Source of the DNA: Acinetobacter bouvetii DSM 14964 = CIP 107468 | GTDB lineage: Bacteria > Pseudomonadota > Gammaproteobacteria > Pseudomonadales > Moraxellaceae | DNA: 64,000 bases | Assembly: GCF_000368865.1 (NCBI RefSeq) | Contig: NZ_KB849725.1 | Location: 178,438-242,437, forward strand | Direction: 5' to 3' | Part shown: positions 46,375 through 55,216 of the stretch, piece after piece | Layout of the letters: every line of letters starts with the position of its first letter | How positions within the stretch are numbered: the first letter of the stretch is position 1 | Program-made: the position numbers and the translations under genes | The notes under the pieces: generated by a model | The model's database searches: none | Seen by the model: only the letters and a program-made list of their open reading frames with translations | Told to the model about the DNA's origin: nothing

Positions 46375-46464
46375 TGGCGGTGAGAGAGGGATTCGAACCC
46401 TCGATACGCGCAAACGTATACACACTTTCCAGGCGTGCTCCTTCAGCCACTCGGACACCTCACC
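46375..46464 (-). tRNA. tRNA-Ser (anticodon GGA)
   Basis: A complete 90-nt class II tRNA on the minus strand. The acceptor stem is GGTGAGG with TCTCACC (one wobble), the anticodon loop is CTGGAAA (GGA, reading TCC/TCT), the long variable arm is GTATACGTTTGCGCGTAT, the T arm has GTTCGAATC, and CCA is encoded. Its 3' end faces the integrase and is the probable integration site. Confidence 0.95.
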
Positions 46465-46477
46465 ATATGCGCGGTGG

Positions 46478-46506
46478 ATAATAACCAAAAAATACCGGAC
46501 TGCCAA
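46478..46506 (-). promoter_or_regulatory. Promoter of tRNA-Ser
   Basis: On the minus strand TTGGCA and TATTAT are spaced 17 bases apart, 13 bases before the tRNA 5' end. Confidence 0.65.
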
Positions 46507-46588
46507 GCTGAAACAATTGATTTAGAGAAAAACTTTTGCCTTGATGATATGATTCGCAAAAATACTGTCTAAAATTGAAGACATAAAT

Positions 46589-48469
46589 ATGCAAAGTCCT
46601 GCACAAAAAGCCGCACTGCCTGCGATTACCTTAGCAGCCTTAGGTGTGGTATTCGGAGACATTGGCACCAGCCCGCTGTATGCGCTGCGCCAATGCTTCC
46701 TCACTGCGCATCTAGCCATTTCAGAAGCGTCGGTGCTGGGTATCCTGTCGCTGATTTTCTGGTGCATGATGCTGTCGATCAGCTTCAAATACGTCACCAT
46801 TATTATGCGCGCAGACAATAACGGCGAAGGCGGCATTATGTCTTTGCTGGCGTTGAACCTTCGAACCACGCTGATCAGTGACAAAAAAAAGGTTTATTTA
46901 ATTGCATTGGGATTTATTGGCGCATCGCTGTTCTTTGGCGACGGCATTATTACGCCAGCAATTTCAGTGCTGTCTGCAATTGAAGGCTTAAGCATTGCGA
47001 CGCCCATCTTTAACCAGTGGCTGGAACCCTTGTCGATTGGCATTCTGACGGGGCTGTTTTTAATCCAGCGTCACGGTACAGGCACCATGGGTAAATTTTT
47101 TGGCCCAATCACGCTGCTGTGGTTCATGTCTATTGGCTTCTTCGGCATATTGAGCATTTTGCAGACCCCGCATGTACTGCTGATGATCAATCCAGCTTGG
47201 GCGTTCAGTTTTGTGGTCAATCAGCCTTATGTGGCCTTTTTGACTATGGGCGCCGTGATTCTAACCATGACGGGCGGCGAGGCTTTATATGCGGATATGG
47301 GGCATTTTGGCCGCCTCCCAATCAAATTGGCATGGTTTATTGTGGTGATGCCTTGCCTGCTGCTGAGCTATGCCGGGCAGGGCGCGCTGCTGCTGCGCAA
47401 TCCGGAAGCATTGGCAAATCCGTTCTATATGCAAATTCCAGACTGGGCGCTGTATCCAATGATTGGCTTGGCGACAGCCGCTGCGGTCATTGCTTCTCAA
47501 GCGGTCATTACGGGCGTATTTTCGATGGTGAATCAGGCCATTCAACTGCGCTATTTGCCGCGTTTGACGGTGCGCCATACCTCAGATGTAGAACGCGGGC
47601 AAATCTACCTGCCGTTCATTAACTGGACGCTGTATATCTCAGTGCTGATTTTAATTCTGCTGTTTGAAAACAGCGAAAATTTAGCCAGCGCTTACGGTGT
47701 TGCCGTGACCATGACGATGCTGTGCGGCACGATCTTAATTTCTGTATTGGCCTATAGCTTATGGCGCTGGCCGCTATGGAAAGTCGCGCTTTTTGCAGTG
47801 CCGTTCTTATTGCTCGATTTTATTTTCGTTGCCTCAACCTCGCTGAAAATTCTTTCAGGCGGATGGGTGCCGATTTTAATTGGCGCAGTGCTGTTCACGA
47901 TTTTAATGACTTGGAAAGATGGCCGCGCGCTGGTCTTTAAACGCCTGGAAAAAGATTCATTGCCGATTGATTTGTTTATCAAAAGCATCGGCTTCAGCAA
48001 TGAAACCAAGTTTGTGCCTGGGGATGCGGTATTTTTAACCGGAACGCCCAATATTGTGCCGCATGCCATGCTGCATAATATTAAGCACAATAAGGTGCTG
48101 CATGAGCGCAATATCATGGTGACCGTGATGACGCGGGATATCCCTTATGTGTCAGACGCGGAACGCTGCCGGGTCGAAAAGCTAGATGACCGTTTTTACC
48201 GCATTACCCTGGATTATGGTTTTAAAGATCAGCCGAATATTCCAGAGGCGCTGGAAAAAGCCTATGCAGAATTAGGCTTTGAGTATGATTTAATGCAAAT
48301 CAGCTTCTTTATTTCGCGCGACCGCATTATCCATACTTTGGGGGAAGGCATGTCGCCTTGGCGTGAAAAGCTGTTCATTTCCATGCAGCGCAATACCAGT
48401 CCAGTCAGTGATTTCTATCAGATTCCAACCAACCGCGTGGTGGAGCTGGGCAGTCAGATAGAGATCTAG
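46589..48469 (+). CDS. kup: Potassium uptake protein Kup
   Basis: 626 residues, the normal size for Kup/TrkD low-affinity K+ transporters (K+/H+ symport). The signature [20 protein letters not shown] begins at about residue 18, followed by 12 hydrophobic segments and a cytosolic C-terminal domain (from about 450) with [16 protein letters not shown] and FISRDRIIH. All conserved parts are intact. ATG 46589 is the only good start after the tRNA promoter region. A terminator follows. Confidence 0.97.
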   Translation: MQSPAQKAALPAITLAALGVVFGDIGTSPLYALRQCFLTAHLAISEASVLGILSLIFWCMMLSISFKYVTIIMRADNNGEGGIMSLLALNLRTTLISDKKKVYLIALGFIGASLFFGDGIITPAISVLSAIEGLSIATPIFNQWLEPLSIGILTGLFLIQRHGTGTMGKFFGPITLLWFMSIGFFGILSILQTPHVLLMINPAWAFSFVVNQPYVAFLTMGAVILTMTGGEALYADMGHFGRLPIKLAWFIVVMPCLLLSYAGQGALLLRNPEALANPFYMQIPDWALYPMIGLATAAAVIASQAVITGVFSMVNQAIQLRYLPRLTVRHTSDVERGQIYLPFINWTLYISVLILILLFENSENLASAYGVAVTMTMLCGTILISVLAYSLWRWPLWKVALFAVPFLLLDFIFVASTSLKILSGGWVPILIGAVLFTILMTWKDGRALVFKRLEKDSLPIDLFIKSIGFSNETKFVPGDAVFLTGTPNIVPHAMLHNIKHNKVLHERNIMVTVMTRDIPYVSDAERCRVEKLDDRFYRITLDYGFKDQPNIPEALEKAYAELGFEYDLMQISFFISRDRIIHTLGEGMSPWREKLFISMQRNTSPVSDFYQIPTNRVVELGSQIEI

Positions 48470-48490
48470 CGGGCGCCAAATCAGAACAAT

Positions 48491-48521
48491 AAAAAAACCA
48501 GAGCAAGCCTCTGGTTTTTTT
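48491..48521. terminator. Terminator between kup and the converging gene
   Basis: AAAAAACCAGAG pairs with CTCTGGTTTTTT around a short loop with A and T runs on both sides; it can serve both genes. Confidence 0.9.
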
Positions 48522-48545
48522 ATTGCGCAAAGATAAGCTTTCAAC

Positions 48546-49220
48546 TTATTGCGCAATCGCCTCCGCCGGAGCTTGCGGCGCTTCAGGAGAGGCTTGAATT
48601 GCTGTATCAGCCACTGGTGTTTCGGGCGCAGCCTCAGCAGCTGCATTGGCATCCGGCAGTTCTGGTGCGGCGCCTGACATGCTGTCGCTATTGGCAGGAG
48701 CCTCCGCATTCACTGGGGCCGCTGAAGAAGAGGACAGAATCGGCGCAGCGGCGGCTGTATTGGCAGGCGCCTGCATTTCAGTCTCGGCTGGCTCTAGATT
48801 CAGTGCGCTTTGCGGATCCTGAGCTGCTGCTGGGTTTGCCTGATCGGCGCCAAGATTGGCATTAGCAGCTTGGGTATTATTCAGTTCGGCTGGCGCCATG
48901 GCATCAGCGGATGCCTGCTCAACAGCAGCCTGATTGGCCTGTGCAGCATCTAAGGGCTGTGCGCCGGCAGGTGCGGGCTCACCGAGGGCGATGCTGGCTT
49001 GCTGCGCTGCGGCATCGGCAATACGCACTTGGCCGCTGGCCACTAATTCCTGAATAGAGCCTTGCTGACCGTTGACGGTGGTGGTGATTTTCACTTGTGA
49101 CAGGCTTTGCAGCGTATCGCCCGGCTGAATCGGCGGCTCTGCCATGGCCGCGGCGCTCATTAAGCCGGAGATGAGGCCTAAACCAATGATCTTTGCTTTC
49201 GCTTTCGTCTTAGAATGCAT
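48546..49220 (-). CDS. Secreted Ala/Pro-rich low-complexity protein
   Basis: 224 residues from ATG 49220; this start has a GGGAG site five bases upstream. Residues 1-31 form a signal peptide ending MSAAAMAEPP. A short ordered segment follows (PGDTLQSLSQVKITTTVNG and IQELVASGQVRIA), which may be the functional core. The remaining 150 residues are almost wholly Ala, Pro, Glu, Asn and Gln and would be disordered in the periplasm or outer envelope. No Cys, no anchor. The family is unknown to me. It could interact with peptidoglycan or serve as a linker-type protein, but nothing in the sequence decides this. Confidence 0.7.
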   Translation of the reverse strand: MHSKTKAKAKIIGLGLISGLMSAAAMAEPPIQPGDTLQSLSQVKITTTVNGQQGSIQELVASGQVRIADAAAQQASIALGEPAPAGAQPLDAAQANQAAVEQASADAMAPAELNNTQAANANLGADQANPAAAQDPQSALNLEPAETEMQAPANTAAAAPILSSSSAAPVNAEAPANSDSMSGAAPELPDANAAAEAAPETPVADTAIQASPEAPQAPAEAIAQ

Positions 49221-49491
49221 AACGACTCCCAAATAATAAAATTCTTTTGCATATCCTTCGTCGTTTTACCTTGTCATAGTTATTCTGCCAGTTGCAATGA
49301 AACACACCGAAAGTCTTCAATCGCGCGTATAAAGTTCAATACATGCGCGACAATTTGTTACACCGACTGCTGTATTGTTGGACAATTTTTGCATAATTGT
49401 TAATCAAAGCAAAAAAAGCTCCGTATACTTCCTGCAGGGCGCTTGCTAAGCTCGTGAAAAATAGTTCTTTTTAAATGTAAATGTTGTGGTA

Positions 49492-50580
49492 ATGGCCAAA
49501 AAGAAAAGCAGTTCAGGGCAGATTTTGACCCGATTATTCAATCAAAATGGCGTCAAAATGATTTTAGGCGTAGTGGCTGCAGGAAGTTTTGCCTTTGCAT
49601 TTGGACAAGAAAAAATACAGCAATTTGTTGCATCGGCAACGCCATCCAATTCGGCATGTCTGGATCAATTTTACCGGGATGTGCCGCCGTATTTAATGAA
49701 AGACAGCCTGAATAAGCACAGTTATCCGCTGTGCTTCAACGGCTTTAATGTCATGTATTCAGGCGTTTCAAAAACGCCACTGTGGGTGGCGGAAGCGCTT
49801 ACACCAGAGCGCTTGAGCCAGAAAATCCCGCGGGAAGACAGTTTCCATGAAGAACCCCGCGTAGCGCAAGAGCATCGGGCGCTGCTGTCGGATTACCGCG
49901 CTTCAGGCTATGACCGCGGCCATATGGCGCCGAATGCCGACATGCCGACTAAAGACGCGCAGTTTGACAGTTTTTCCTTGGCCAATATGGTGCCGCAGGC
50001 GCCCAAAAATAATCAGCAGGTCTGGCGCGAGCTGGAAGAAGCTGTTCGCGCCTTAGCAACCAGGCAAAAGCAGGATGTCTATATTGTTTCAGGCCCCGTG
50101 TTTGCTGCGAAAAAGCTTAAAACCATTGGCAGAGGCGTGATTGTACCGACCGCCACTTATAAGGCGGTATATTTGCCAAAAACAGGCGCAATCGGCGCCT
50201 ACTACGCGCCAAATGATAATTCACTGCAGGTGAAAATTGTCAGTGTCTGCTATTTGGAAGAGCAGCTGGGCATCAATCTGTTTCCGCAGCTGACAGAAGA
50301 ACAGAAACGCAATACCTATAATTTGCCCTTAAAGGCGACGGCCGTGAAAGCGGCCAAGCCGATTGACTATTCGCACTGGGATGCTGAGAGCCAATGTGCG
50401 GAAGAGGTAGATAACAGCGCGCTGCAGGCCATGCAGAAGCAATTTAAATCCGCAGGGGGGACATCTTCTCATGCGCAAAACCAGGATGCTGCATCTGGGC
50501 TGGATGCTTCTGCACAGGATGCAATTGTCAAACAGCTGATAGAAGCGCTGCTGCAATATATTCTGCAGTTGTTGAAATAA
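49492..50580 (+). CDS. DNA/RNA non-specific endonuclease (NUC1/EndA type)
   Basis: 362 residues from ATG 49492. A basic N-terminus (AKKKSSSGQ) precedes one membrane-like segment at about 21-40 (MILGVVAAGSFAFAFG), so the enzyme is probably anchored in, or exported across, the inner membrane. The catalytic motif DRGHMAP begins at D141, with H144 as the general base, and NMVPQAPKNNQQVW follows as the metal-binding helix with its Asn. This is a beta-beta-alpha-Me nuclease cutting single- and double-stranded nucleic acid. The C-terminus is a Gln/Ala-rich tail. Roles in nutrient DNA use or DNA uptake are possible, but unproven. Confidence 0.88.
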   Translation: MAKKKSSSGQILTRLFNQNGVKMILGVVAAGSFAFAFGQEKIQQFVASATPSNSACLDQFYRDVPPYLMKDSLNKHSYPLCFNGFNVMYSGVSKTPLWVAEALTPERLSQKIPREDSFHEEPRVAQEHRALLSDYRASGYDRGHMAPNADMPTKDAQFDSFSLANMVPQAPKNNQQVWRELEEAVRALATRQKQDVYIVSGPVFAAKKLKTIGRGVIVPTATYKAVYLPKTGAIGAYYAPNDNSLQVKIVSVCYLEEQLGINLFPQLTEEQKRNTYNLPLKATAVKAAKPIDYSHWDAESQCAEEVDNSALQAMQKQFKSAGGTSSHAQNQDAASGLDASAQDAIVKQLIEALLQYILQLLK

Positions 50581-50644
50581 TGTTCCTGCATTAGGATGGC
50601 AGGAATGCGGTGCAGATTTGATAACAACAAGATAAGGGAAAATT

Positions 50645-50890
50645 ATGTTTAAGCCTTATGAACATGGCACAGAGTCACATGCAATCCATGATTTAACCGT
50701 TGAAAATGCTGCTGATTGCGTCAGCCTGTACGGCAATTTGCAGCTCACCAAAGATCAGGCGGGATTAAAGGCCGCCAAAGCGCTGCAGGCTGTACTGAAT
50801 GATGTCGTAAAAGCGCTGGAAAGCCAGGCGGATTTGCCTGAAACCGTGCCGCAGGAACAGGGCCAGGAAATTGAAAATCCATTTCTTTAA
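50645..50890 (+). CDS. Small acidic protein, unknown
   Basis: 81 residues. It follows the nuclease by 64 bases on the same strand, with a good AAGGGA site before ATG 50645. The central part, YGNLQLTKDQAGLKAAKALQAVLNDVVKALE, looks like a helical pair; the end (PETVPQEQGQEIENPFL) is acidic and flexible. No family recognised, but the good ribosome site and codon pattern indicate a real gene. A terminator follows. Confidence 0.75.
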   Translation: MFKPYEHGTESHAIHDLTVENAADCVSLYGNLQLTKDQAGLKAAKALQAVLNDVVKALESQADLPETVPQEQGQEIENPFL

Positions 50891-50928
50891 AATCCATTCT
50901 GTATAAAAAGCAGTCCGCATGGAATATA

Positions 50929-50956
50929 AAAAAAGCGCCATAAATGCGCTTTTTTT
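50929..50956 (+). terminator. Terminator after the small acidic protein gene
   Basis: AAAAAAGCGC pairs with GCGCTTTTTT around a seven-base loop. Confidence 0.85.
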
Positions 50957-51029
50957 ATGAGGCATATGGCCCATTTGCAGGCTTCAGCAGTTTGGAGCTT
51001 AGCCTGCTTGGGCCACATCTATAAATCAG

Positions 51030-51276
51030 CGCGCCCATCACTTGGGAAATCATATAGGGAATGAGGTCTTTGCTGCCGAAGCGCCCGCTAGTCCATCAGC
51101 CAATATTGACGGCGGGGTTGAAATGTCCACCGGAAATGTGGCCAAGGGCATAAGCGCCAGTGAATACCGTCAGGCCGAAGGCCAGTGCGGCTCCTGCGGA
51201 GCCGATGCCGAGCTCAGGAAAAGCCGCAGCCGCCAAAGACCAGCCAAAAGGCGCCAATTCATTCTGCAACATATTT
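51030..51276 (-). pseudogene. aqpZ: Broken aquaporin Z gene (aqpZ)
   Basis: The minus strand keeps recognisable aquaporin sequence in two frames. KYVAE, an in-frame TGA where Phe is expected, [12 protein letters not shown]; then a frame jump and a missing piece of the first helix; then [33 protein letters not shown] with the NPA pore motif, a second TGA, and GRFGSKDLIPYMISQVMGA. The second half of the protein (second NPA) is absent. It was a water channel gene that lost function through at least two stops, a deletion and loss of the 3' half. It lies between the small acidic protein gene and the AraC regulator. Confidence 0.85.
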
Positions 51277-51391
51277 ATTTATAAGCTCTCCAGAAGCTGT
51301 TTTTTGTGATGGATACTGATTATTTTTATAAGATACTGAATTTATTGTATTATTTATGCCAGAATAATGACCTAAAGAGAATTCCAGCAGC

Positions 51392-52390
51392 CTAAAGATT
51401 GCGCTGCCGCCATTGCTGAGGTGTCAGCTGCTGCCATTGCTTGAATGCCCGCTGAAAAGCGCTCTGTTCTGAATATCCCAGCAGCAGGGAAATTTCCTGC
51501 AGGCTTAAATGCGGATCGCGCAAATATTCTTCAGCCATCATGCAGCGGATTTCCTGCATGCGCTGCTGATAGGTCGTGCCTTGCTGCTGCAGATGGCGCT
51601 GCAGCTGGCGTACAGAAATATTCAGCTGAGTGGCAATATGTTCAATTTGAAATAAATTTTTCTGCAGCCCTGTTAAGATGGCCTGCTGCAGCCTGTGGTC
51701 GGTTTGGGTAGTATTCGGCAGTTTTTCCAGCAGCGCATGGGCTTGCTGCGTCAGCAGCTGCTGCAGGGTCTGATCGCCCTGAAAAAATGGTTTTGACAGT
51801 TCCTGCACCTGCATCAGCACCTGCGAGCAGGGCTGGGAAAAGCGCACTTTGCAGCGGAAATACTGTTCATACAGCGCTACATGTTTAGGAGCTTCAGACT
51901 GAAAATGAACTTCATGCAGGCTGATATCCTTAAAGTCCATAAAATGCTTTAAAAAACCGACCATCAATGCAATGGCAACTTCATCGGTCAATTGAGTCGC
52001 CATGTTTTTAGGCAAGTCAGACCAGCGGATCGAGAGCAGGCCATTTTCTGCCGAGACCTGCAGCGGTGAGCCGTCATAAACCAAACGGTGAAAGTCATGA
52101 TAGCGGTGCAGCGCTTCCCCCAGACTTTCACAGGACATGGCAATATAGGCGATGATGCCTAAATGTTTAGGCTGAACCAGTTCCGCAATTTGCAGGCCCA
52201 GCGCCGGACGCTGCAGCTGCTGATCCAGCGCCGTCAGCAAATCCCGCCATAAGATATAATCAAAGCGTTCTAAATTTTGCACCCGCGCCAGCTGTTCTGG
52301 AATAGCCAGCGCCTGCGATTGATAAAACGCGTAAAGCAAATGTCCAAGGCCGCCGTAGACTGAGCCGGTATAATTCTTAAGCTGCTGCAT
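51392..52390 (-). CDS. AraC family transcriptional regulator
   Basis: 332 residues. The N-terminal part (about 20-205) matches the arabinose-binding-like domain of the OruR/Mmr-type AraC group (GLQIAELVQPKHLGIIAYI and SCESLGEALHRYHDFHRLV). The C-terminal two HTH motifs are QIEHIATQLNISVRQLQRHL and SLQEISLLLGYSEQSAFQRAFKQW. It is divergent from the fatty acid hydroxylase gene across a 106-base gap containing repeated GTCAATA-type sites, so it very probably controls that gene and perhaps itself. The inducer is unknown. Confidence 0.9.
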   Translation of the reverse strand: MQQLKNYTGSVYGGLGHLLYAFYQSQALAIPEQLARVQNLERFDYILWRDLLTALDQQLQRPALGLQIAELVQPKHLGIIAYIAMSCESLGEALHRYHDFHRLVYDGSPLQVSAENGLLSIRWSDLPKNMATQLTDEVAIALMVGFLKHFMDFKDISLHEVHFQSEAPKHVALYEQYFRCKVRFSQPCSQVLMQVQELSKPFFQGDQTLQQLLTQQAHALLEKLPNTTQTDHRLQQAILTGLQKNLFQIEHIATQLNISVRQLQRHLQQQGTTYQQRMQEIRCMMAEEYLRDPHLSLQEISLLLGYSEQSAFQRAFKQWQQLTPQQWRQRNL

Positions 52391-52406
52391 TTTTTATTTT
52401 TGGATA

Positions 52407-52473
52407 TTGTCGTAATTTGTCAATAATATTCAAAAAACAGGTCAAGATCTAGTCTTTTGCATTCTCTATAGTC
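52407..52473 (+). promoter_or_regulatory. Hydroxylase promoter with two candidate AraC-regulator sites (copy A)
   Basis: TTGTCGTAATTTGTCAATAA starts at 52407. Thirteen bases after the motif a second GTCAA follows (52441-52445), then TATAGT at 52467-52472 as a likely -10. The same order and almost the same spacing occur at 53152-53219. Direct-repeat sites before a -10 are typical of AraC activators. Confidence 0.55.
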
Positions 52474-52496
52474 AGTTGAATAGAGGGAGAACGCAT

Positions 52497-53114
52497 ATGT
52501 TGAAAGGTTTTATCGCGGGTTTGGTGATTGCGAATGGATTTGAATGGGTTGCGCACAAGTACATCCTGCATGGCACGCACCGTGCCGGCAAGCCGCGCTA
52601 CAGCCCTGTGCCGGACAGCATGAAGTCGCATTGGGAACATCACCGCGAGGTGCGGAAAACGGACTTTCACGATCATGGCTATGTGGAAGGATTCAGCAAT
52701 TGGCGCACCAAAAATGAAATCATTTCATTGGCGGTGGTTGCAGGCGTTTTTGCGCCGCTGTTTTATCCGGTTTCTAAAGGCATGAGCCTGTCTGTACTGT
52801 ATGCGGCCGGCAATTATTACTACATTCACCGCCGCGCGCATTTAGAGCCTGAATGGGCCATGAAGAAAATTCCGTGGCATTATGACCATCATATGAATTC
52901 CAATCAGGATGCCAACTGGTGTGTCACCAAGCCGTGGTTTGACTATATCTTGGGAACCCGGGTGATTTCATCGCCAGAACTGCAGGAATTAAACCCGCTG
53001 GGCATCACTTTGCCGAAGGCGCTATCCGATGGCTTGAATTGGGCGGTCAGCCGCATCCGTCCTGCGAAATGGGTCGAGAAGAAAGCGGTAATGCTTGAAA
53101 ATGCGGCCGCTTAA
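52497..53114 (+). CDS. Fatty acid hydroxylase/sterol desaturase family membrane enzyme
   Basis: 205 residues from ATG 52497, which has an AGAGGGA site; the in-frame TTG at 52476 is less likely. The histidine clusters that bind the di-iron centre are visible: HKYILH near residue 24, HWEHHREV near 50, HRRAH near 115 and HYDHHM near 130. Two or three hydrophobic stretches anchor it. Family members hydroxylate fatty acids, carotenoids or sterols; the substrate here is unknown. The divergent AraC regulator and the shared promoter box suggest induction by a specific, unidentified compound. Confidence 0.85.
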   Translation: MLKGFIAGLVIANGFEWVAHKYILHGTHRAGKPRYSPVPDSMKSHWEHHREVRKTDFHDHGYVEGFSNWRTKNEIISLAVVAGVFAPLFYPVSKGMSLSVLYAAGNYYYIHRRAHLEPEWAMKKIPWHYDHHMNSNQDANWCVTKPWFDYILGTRVISSPELQELNPLGITLPKALSDGLNWAVSRIRPAKWVEKKAVMLENAAA

Positions 53115-53151
53115 GGGATTTCTGCCGGAAAAGGGCATAACGCAGGACAGT

Positions 53152-53219
53152 TTGTCGTGTTTGGTCAATAATTTGCGGCTTTATTGTCAATATTTCGAGG
53201 CAGTGTTTATTTTATAGTC
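53152..53219 (+). promoter_or_regulatory. Second copy of the hydroxylase-type promoter (copy B)
   Basis: TTGTCGTGTTTGGTCAATAA begins 37 bases after the hydroxylase stop. A GTCAA follows after 13 bases (53186-53190), and TATAGT at 53213-53218. Copy A has the same elements with 13 and 21 base gaps; here they are 13 and 22. It suggests a second promoter under the same regulator. Confidence 0.55.
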
Positions 53220-53224
53220 GCTTA

Positions 53225-53338
53225 ATCAGAGGCATTCACCTGTCTCCGTGAAACTGTTTGTATATTTCACTGGTCATTTAAGATAACCGAGCGCTGTAAT
53301 TTTCTTGGTTTATAGGAGTCTAAGGACTCCTTTTTTTT
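53225..53338 (+). ncRNA. Candidate regulated small RNA of about 114 nt
   Basis: It begins a few bases after the TATAGT of copy B and ends at the terminator AGGAGTC-TAA-GGACTCCT followed by eight T (53314-53338). There is no ATG with a ribosome site; a 12-codon GTG frame is possible but unsupported. A GTGAAA/TTTCAC hairpin is visible. Alternatively this is just a long 3' leader region of the hydroxylase message. Confidence 0.4.
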
Positions 53339-53355
53339 GCCTGCTGTTTTTTCTT

Positions 53356-53832
53356 TCAGTGCGGCATTGATGCATCTTGCTGATCAGCTTGCAGCGCTGT
53401 CATCATCCAGCGCCCGTTCCAGTCTTTAATCTCCCCTGCAGAGCGGAAACAATAGCGTTTGCTGTGCTGAAGCTGCGCCATCTGCGGAAGATGTTTTAAA
53501 GCAGGCGGATCAGCATTGAATTCGATAAATTGATATTGATCCGTTCGGAATTGAACAGCCGTTTCATGTTGGCCTTTCCGGCCCCAATTGAATTTAACCA
53601 GCTGGATGAATTCAGCGCATTGGCTTTACTGCTGATGTGAATCCAGCGCTTTTTGATAGCGCATTTCACCATATTGATTTAGACCAAAGAGATATACATA
53701 AAAATAGCTGCAAATGAGCAAGAGAATAATGATGGCTTGGGTTCGAGAGTTGAGTTTGAGCAGTACAGAAACCGGCCACATGGCCAATAAGCTGCAGAGG
53801 CCGATTAGAAATATCAGCTGGTCTAAATACAT
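53356..53832 (-). pseudogene. Membrane protein gene interrupted by a TAA, paralogue of its neighbour
   Basis: A frame of 159 codons runs from ATG 53832 to a TGA at 53356, interrupted by one TAA at 53626-53628. The first part has two membrane helices and ends KALDSHQQ; the second continues in the same frame with SQCAEFIQLVKFNWG and a Cys near RYCFRS. The neighbouring gene 53836-54216 has a parallel course: QALQSPNQIRHCGKFIEQ, then HVCFQYTP, ending at similar length. The stop falls between the equivalent NQ and RHC residues. So this is a paralogous pair in which one copy carries a nonsense codon. A short product of 68 residues would still be a two-helix protein. Confidence 0.8.
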
Positions 53833-53835
53833 GCT

Positions 53836-54216
53836 CTATTCAATTTTAGTCAGTGTAAAGAACAGTCCATTCCGGTCTTTAGCGGAGGGCGTGTATTGGA
53901 AACAAACATGCTGCTCTGGCTGCAAGCTTGTTAATCGCGGAAGTTGCTTTATCACTGGCCTGCTGCCGGTAAAGCTAAATGAAACGCCCAGTTCATTTGA
54001 AAACGTATAGATATGTTCAACGCGGTCTGATCGGCCAAAACGCTCATGCACCACTTTTGTCTGCTCAATGAATTTGCCGCAATGGCGAATTTGATTCGGA
54101 GACTGTAACGCTTGTTTATATTTCCAATGATGGTAACGCGTGACGCCGCTATAAAGTGCGGCACCCATGACCGCAAGTATAAATAACTCAACTATCTGTT
54201 TTGAAGTGATAGGCAT
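53836..54216 (-). CDS. Small membrane-anchored protein, unknown (intact paralogue)
   Basis: 126 residues. One membrane helix at about 9-27 (VELFILAVMGAALYSGVT) is followed by a soluble part of about 95 residues with CGKFIEQTKVVHERFGRSD, SNELGVSFSFTG and CFQYTPSAKDRNGLF. Two conserved Cys also occur in the interrupted paralogue, suggesting a disulfide and hence a periplasmic location. Its stop lies three bases before the ATG of the interrupted copy, so both are on one message. Function unknown. Confidence 0.7.
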   Translation of the reverse strand: MPITSKQIVELFILAVMGAALYSGVTRYHHWKYKQALQSPNQIRHCGKFIEQTKVVHERFGRSDRVEHIYTFSNELGVSFSFTGSRPVIKQLPRLTSLQPEQHVCFQYTPSAKDRNGLFFTLTKIE

Positions 54217-54294
54217 TTTTTAGTTTCAAGATATTCATTTTATTGTGTTTATTATATCGTTAACAGTTTAAGTATGAATCTCTATTTAAAATAA

Positions 54295-54318
54295 AAAAGA
54301 GCGCTGAAGCGCTCTTTG
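54295..54318 (-). terminator. Terminator after hisF
   Basis: AAAGAGCGC pairs with GCGCTCTTT around TGAA. On the minus strand six T follow. Confidence 0.85.
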
Positions 54319-54344
54319 AAATCAAATTTTTATGCCGCCGTTAA

Positions 54345-55103
54345 TTAAAGGCGCATTTCAATGCCTTGCTCTGCCAGATATTTTTTCGCTTCTGGAATGG
54401 TGTATTGGCCAAAGTGGAAAATCGAGGCCGCCAATACCGCATCAGCGCCGCCTTTTAAAATGCCGTCCGCCAAATGCTGCAGATTGCCCACGCCGCCGGA
54501 GGCAATGGTTGGAATGGTGACGCGGTCATTGATATTGCGCATCAGTTCCAAGTCATAGCCTGCTTTGGTGCCGTCCGCATCCATAGAGGTGACCAGCAGT
54601 TCTCCTGCGCCAAATTCCGCCATTTTTACGGCCCATTCAATCGCGTCAATCCCCGTTGGCTTGCGGCCGCCGTGGGTGAAAATTTCCCACTTATTGTCGC
54701 CGGTTTTTTTGGCGTCAATGGCCACAACAATGCACTGCGCGCCAAAACGCTGTGACGCTTCCTGCACAAATTCAGGGTTATAAATGGCCGCTGAGTTGAT
54801 GCTGACTTTATCTGCGCCGGCATTCAGCAATAAGCGGATATCTTCGACTTTACGCACGCCGCCGCCGACGGTCAGCGGCACAAAAACCGACTCCGCCATG
54901 CGTTCAACGGTCCGGTAAGTGGTGTCACGGCCGCTGGAGGTTGCGGTGATGTCCAAGAAGGTGATTTCATCTGCGCCTTGTTCATTATAGCGGCGCGCTA
55001 CTTCTACTGGATCGCCTGCATCACGGATATCAAGAAATTGAACGCCTTTCACCACGCGGCCGTTGTCGACGTCGAGGCAAGGAATAATACGTTTAGCAAG
55101 CAT
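54345..55103 (-). CDS. hisF: Imidazole glycerol phosphate synthase subunit HisF
   Basis: 252 residues from ATG 55103, which gives [20 protein letters not shown], the standard start. An upstream in-frame ATG at 55115 is unlikely. The TIM barrel is complete, with catalytic Asp in CLDVDNG and [17 protein letters not shown], and phosphate loops GGGVR and ASGGVGN. HisF closes the imidazole ring of histidine using ammonia from HisH. hisA, the preceding step, is 7.8 kb away on the same strand with unrelated genes between, so the his genes are not in one operon here. Confidence 0.97.
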   Translation of the reverse strand: MLAKRIIPCLDVDNGRVVKGVQFLDIRDAGDPVEVARRYNEQGADEITFLDITATSSGRDTTYRTVERMAESVFVPLTVGGGVRKVEDIRLLLNAGADKVSINSAAIYNPEFVQEASQRFGAQCIVVAIDAKKTGDNKWEIFTHGGRKPTGIDAIEWAVKMAEFGAGELLVTSMDADGTKAGYDLELMRNINDRVTIPTIASGGVGNLQHLADGILKGGADAVLAASIFHFGQYTIPEAKKYLAEQGIEMRL

Positions 55104-55216
55104 AATTTTTTCCAATAATTACAGCCGATTATGAAACTCACCCGCTCAAGCGCTACACCTTGGCAGATTCAGCGGGTATTCTATCAAACTTAAGTAAGAT
55201 TTTTCGCAGGTTTTCT

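Noticed and set aside
51042..51284. 80-codon plus-strand frame
   Set aside because: The minus strand clearly encodes decayed aquaporin sequence; the plus frame is its shadow.
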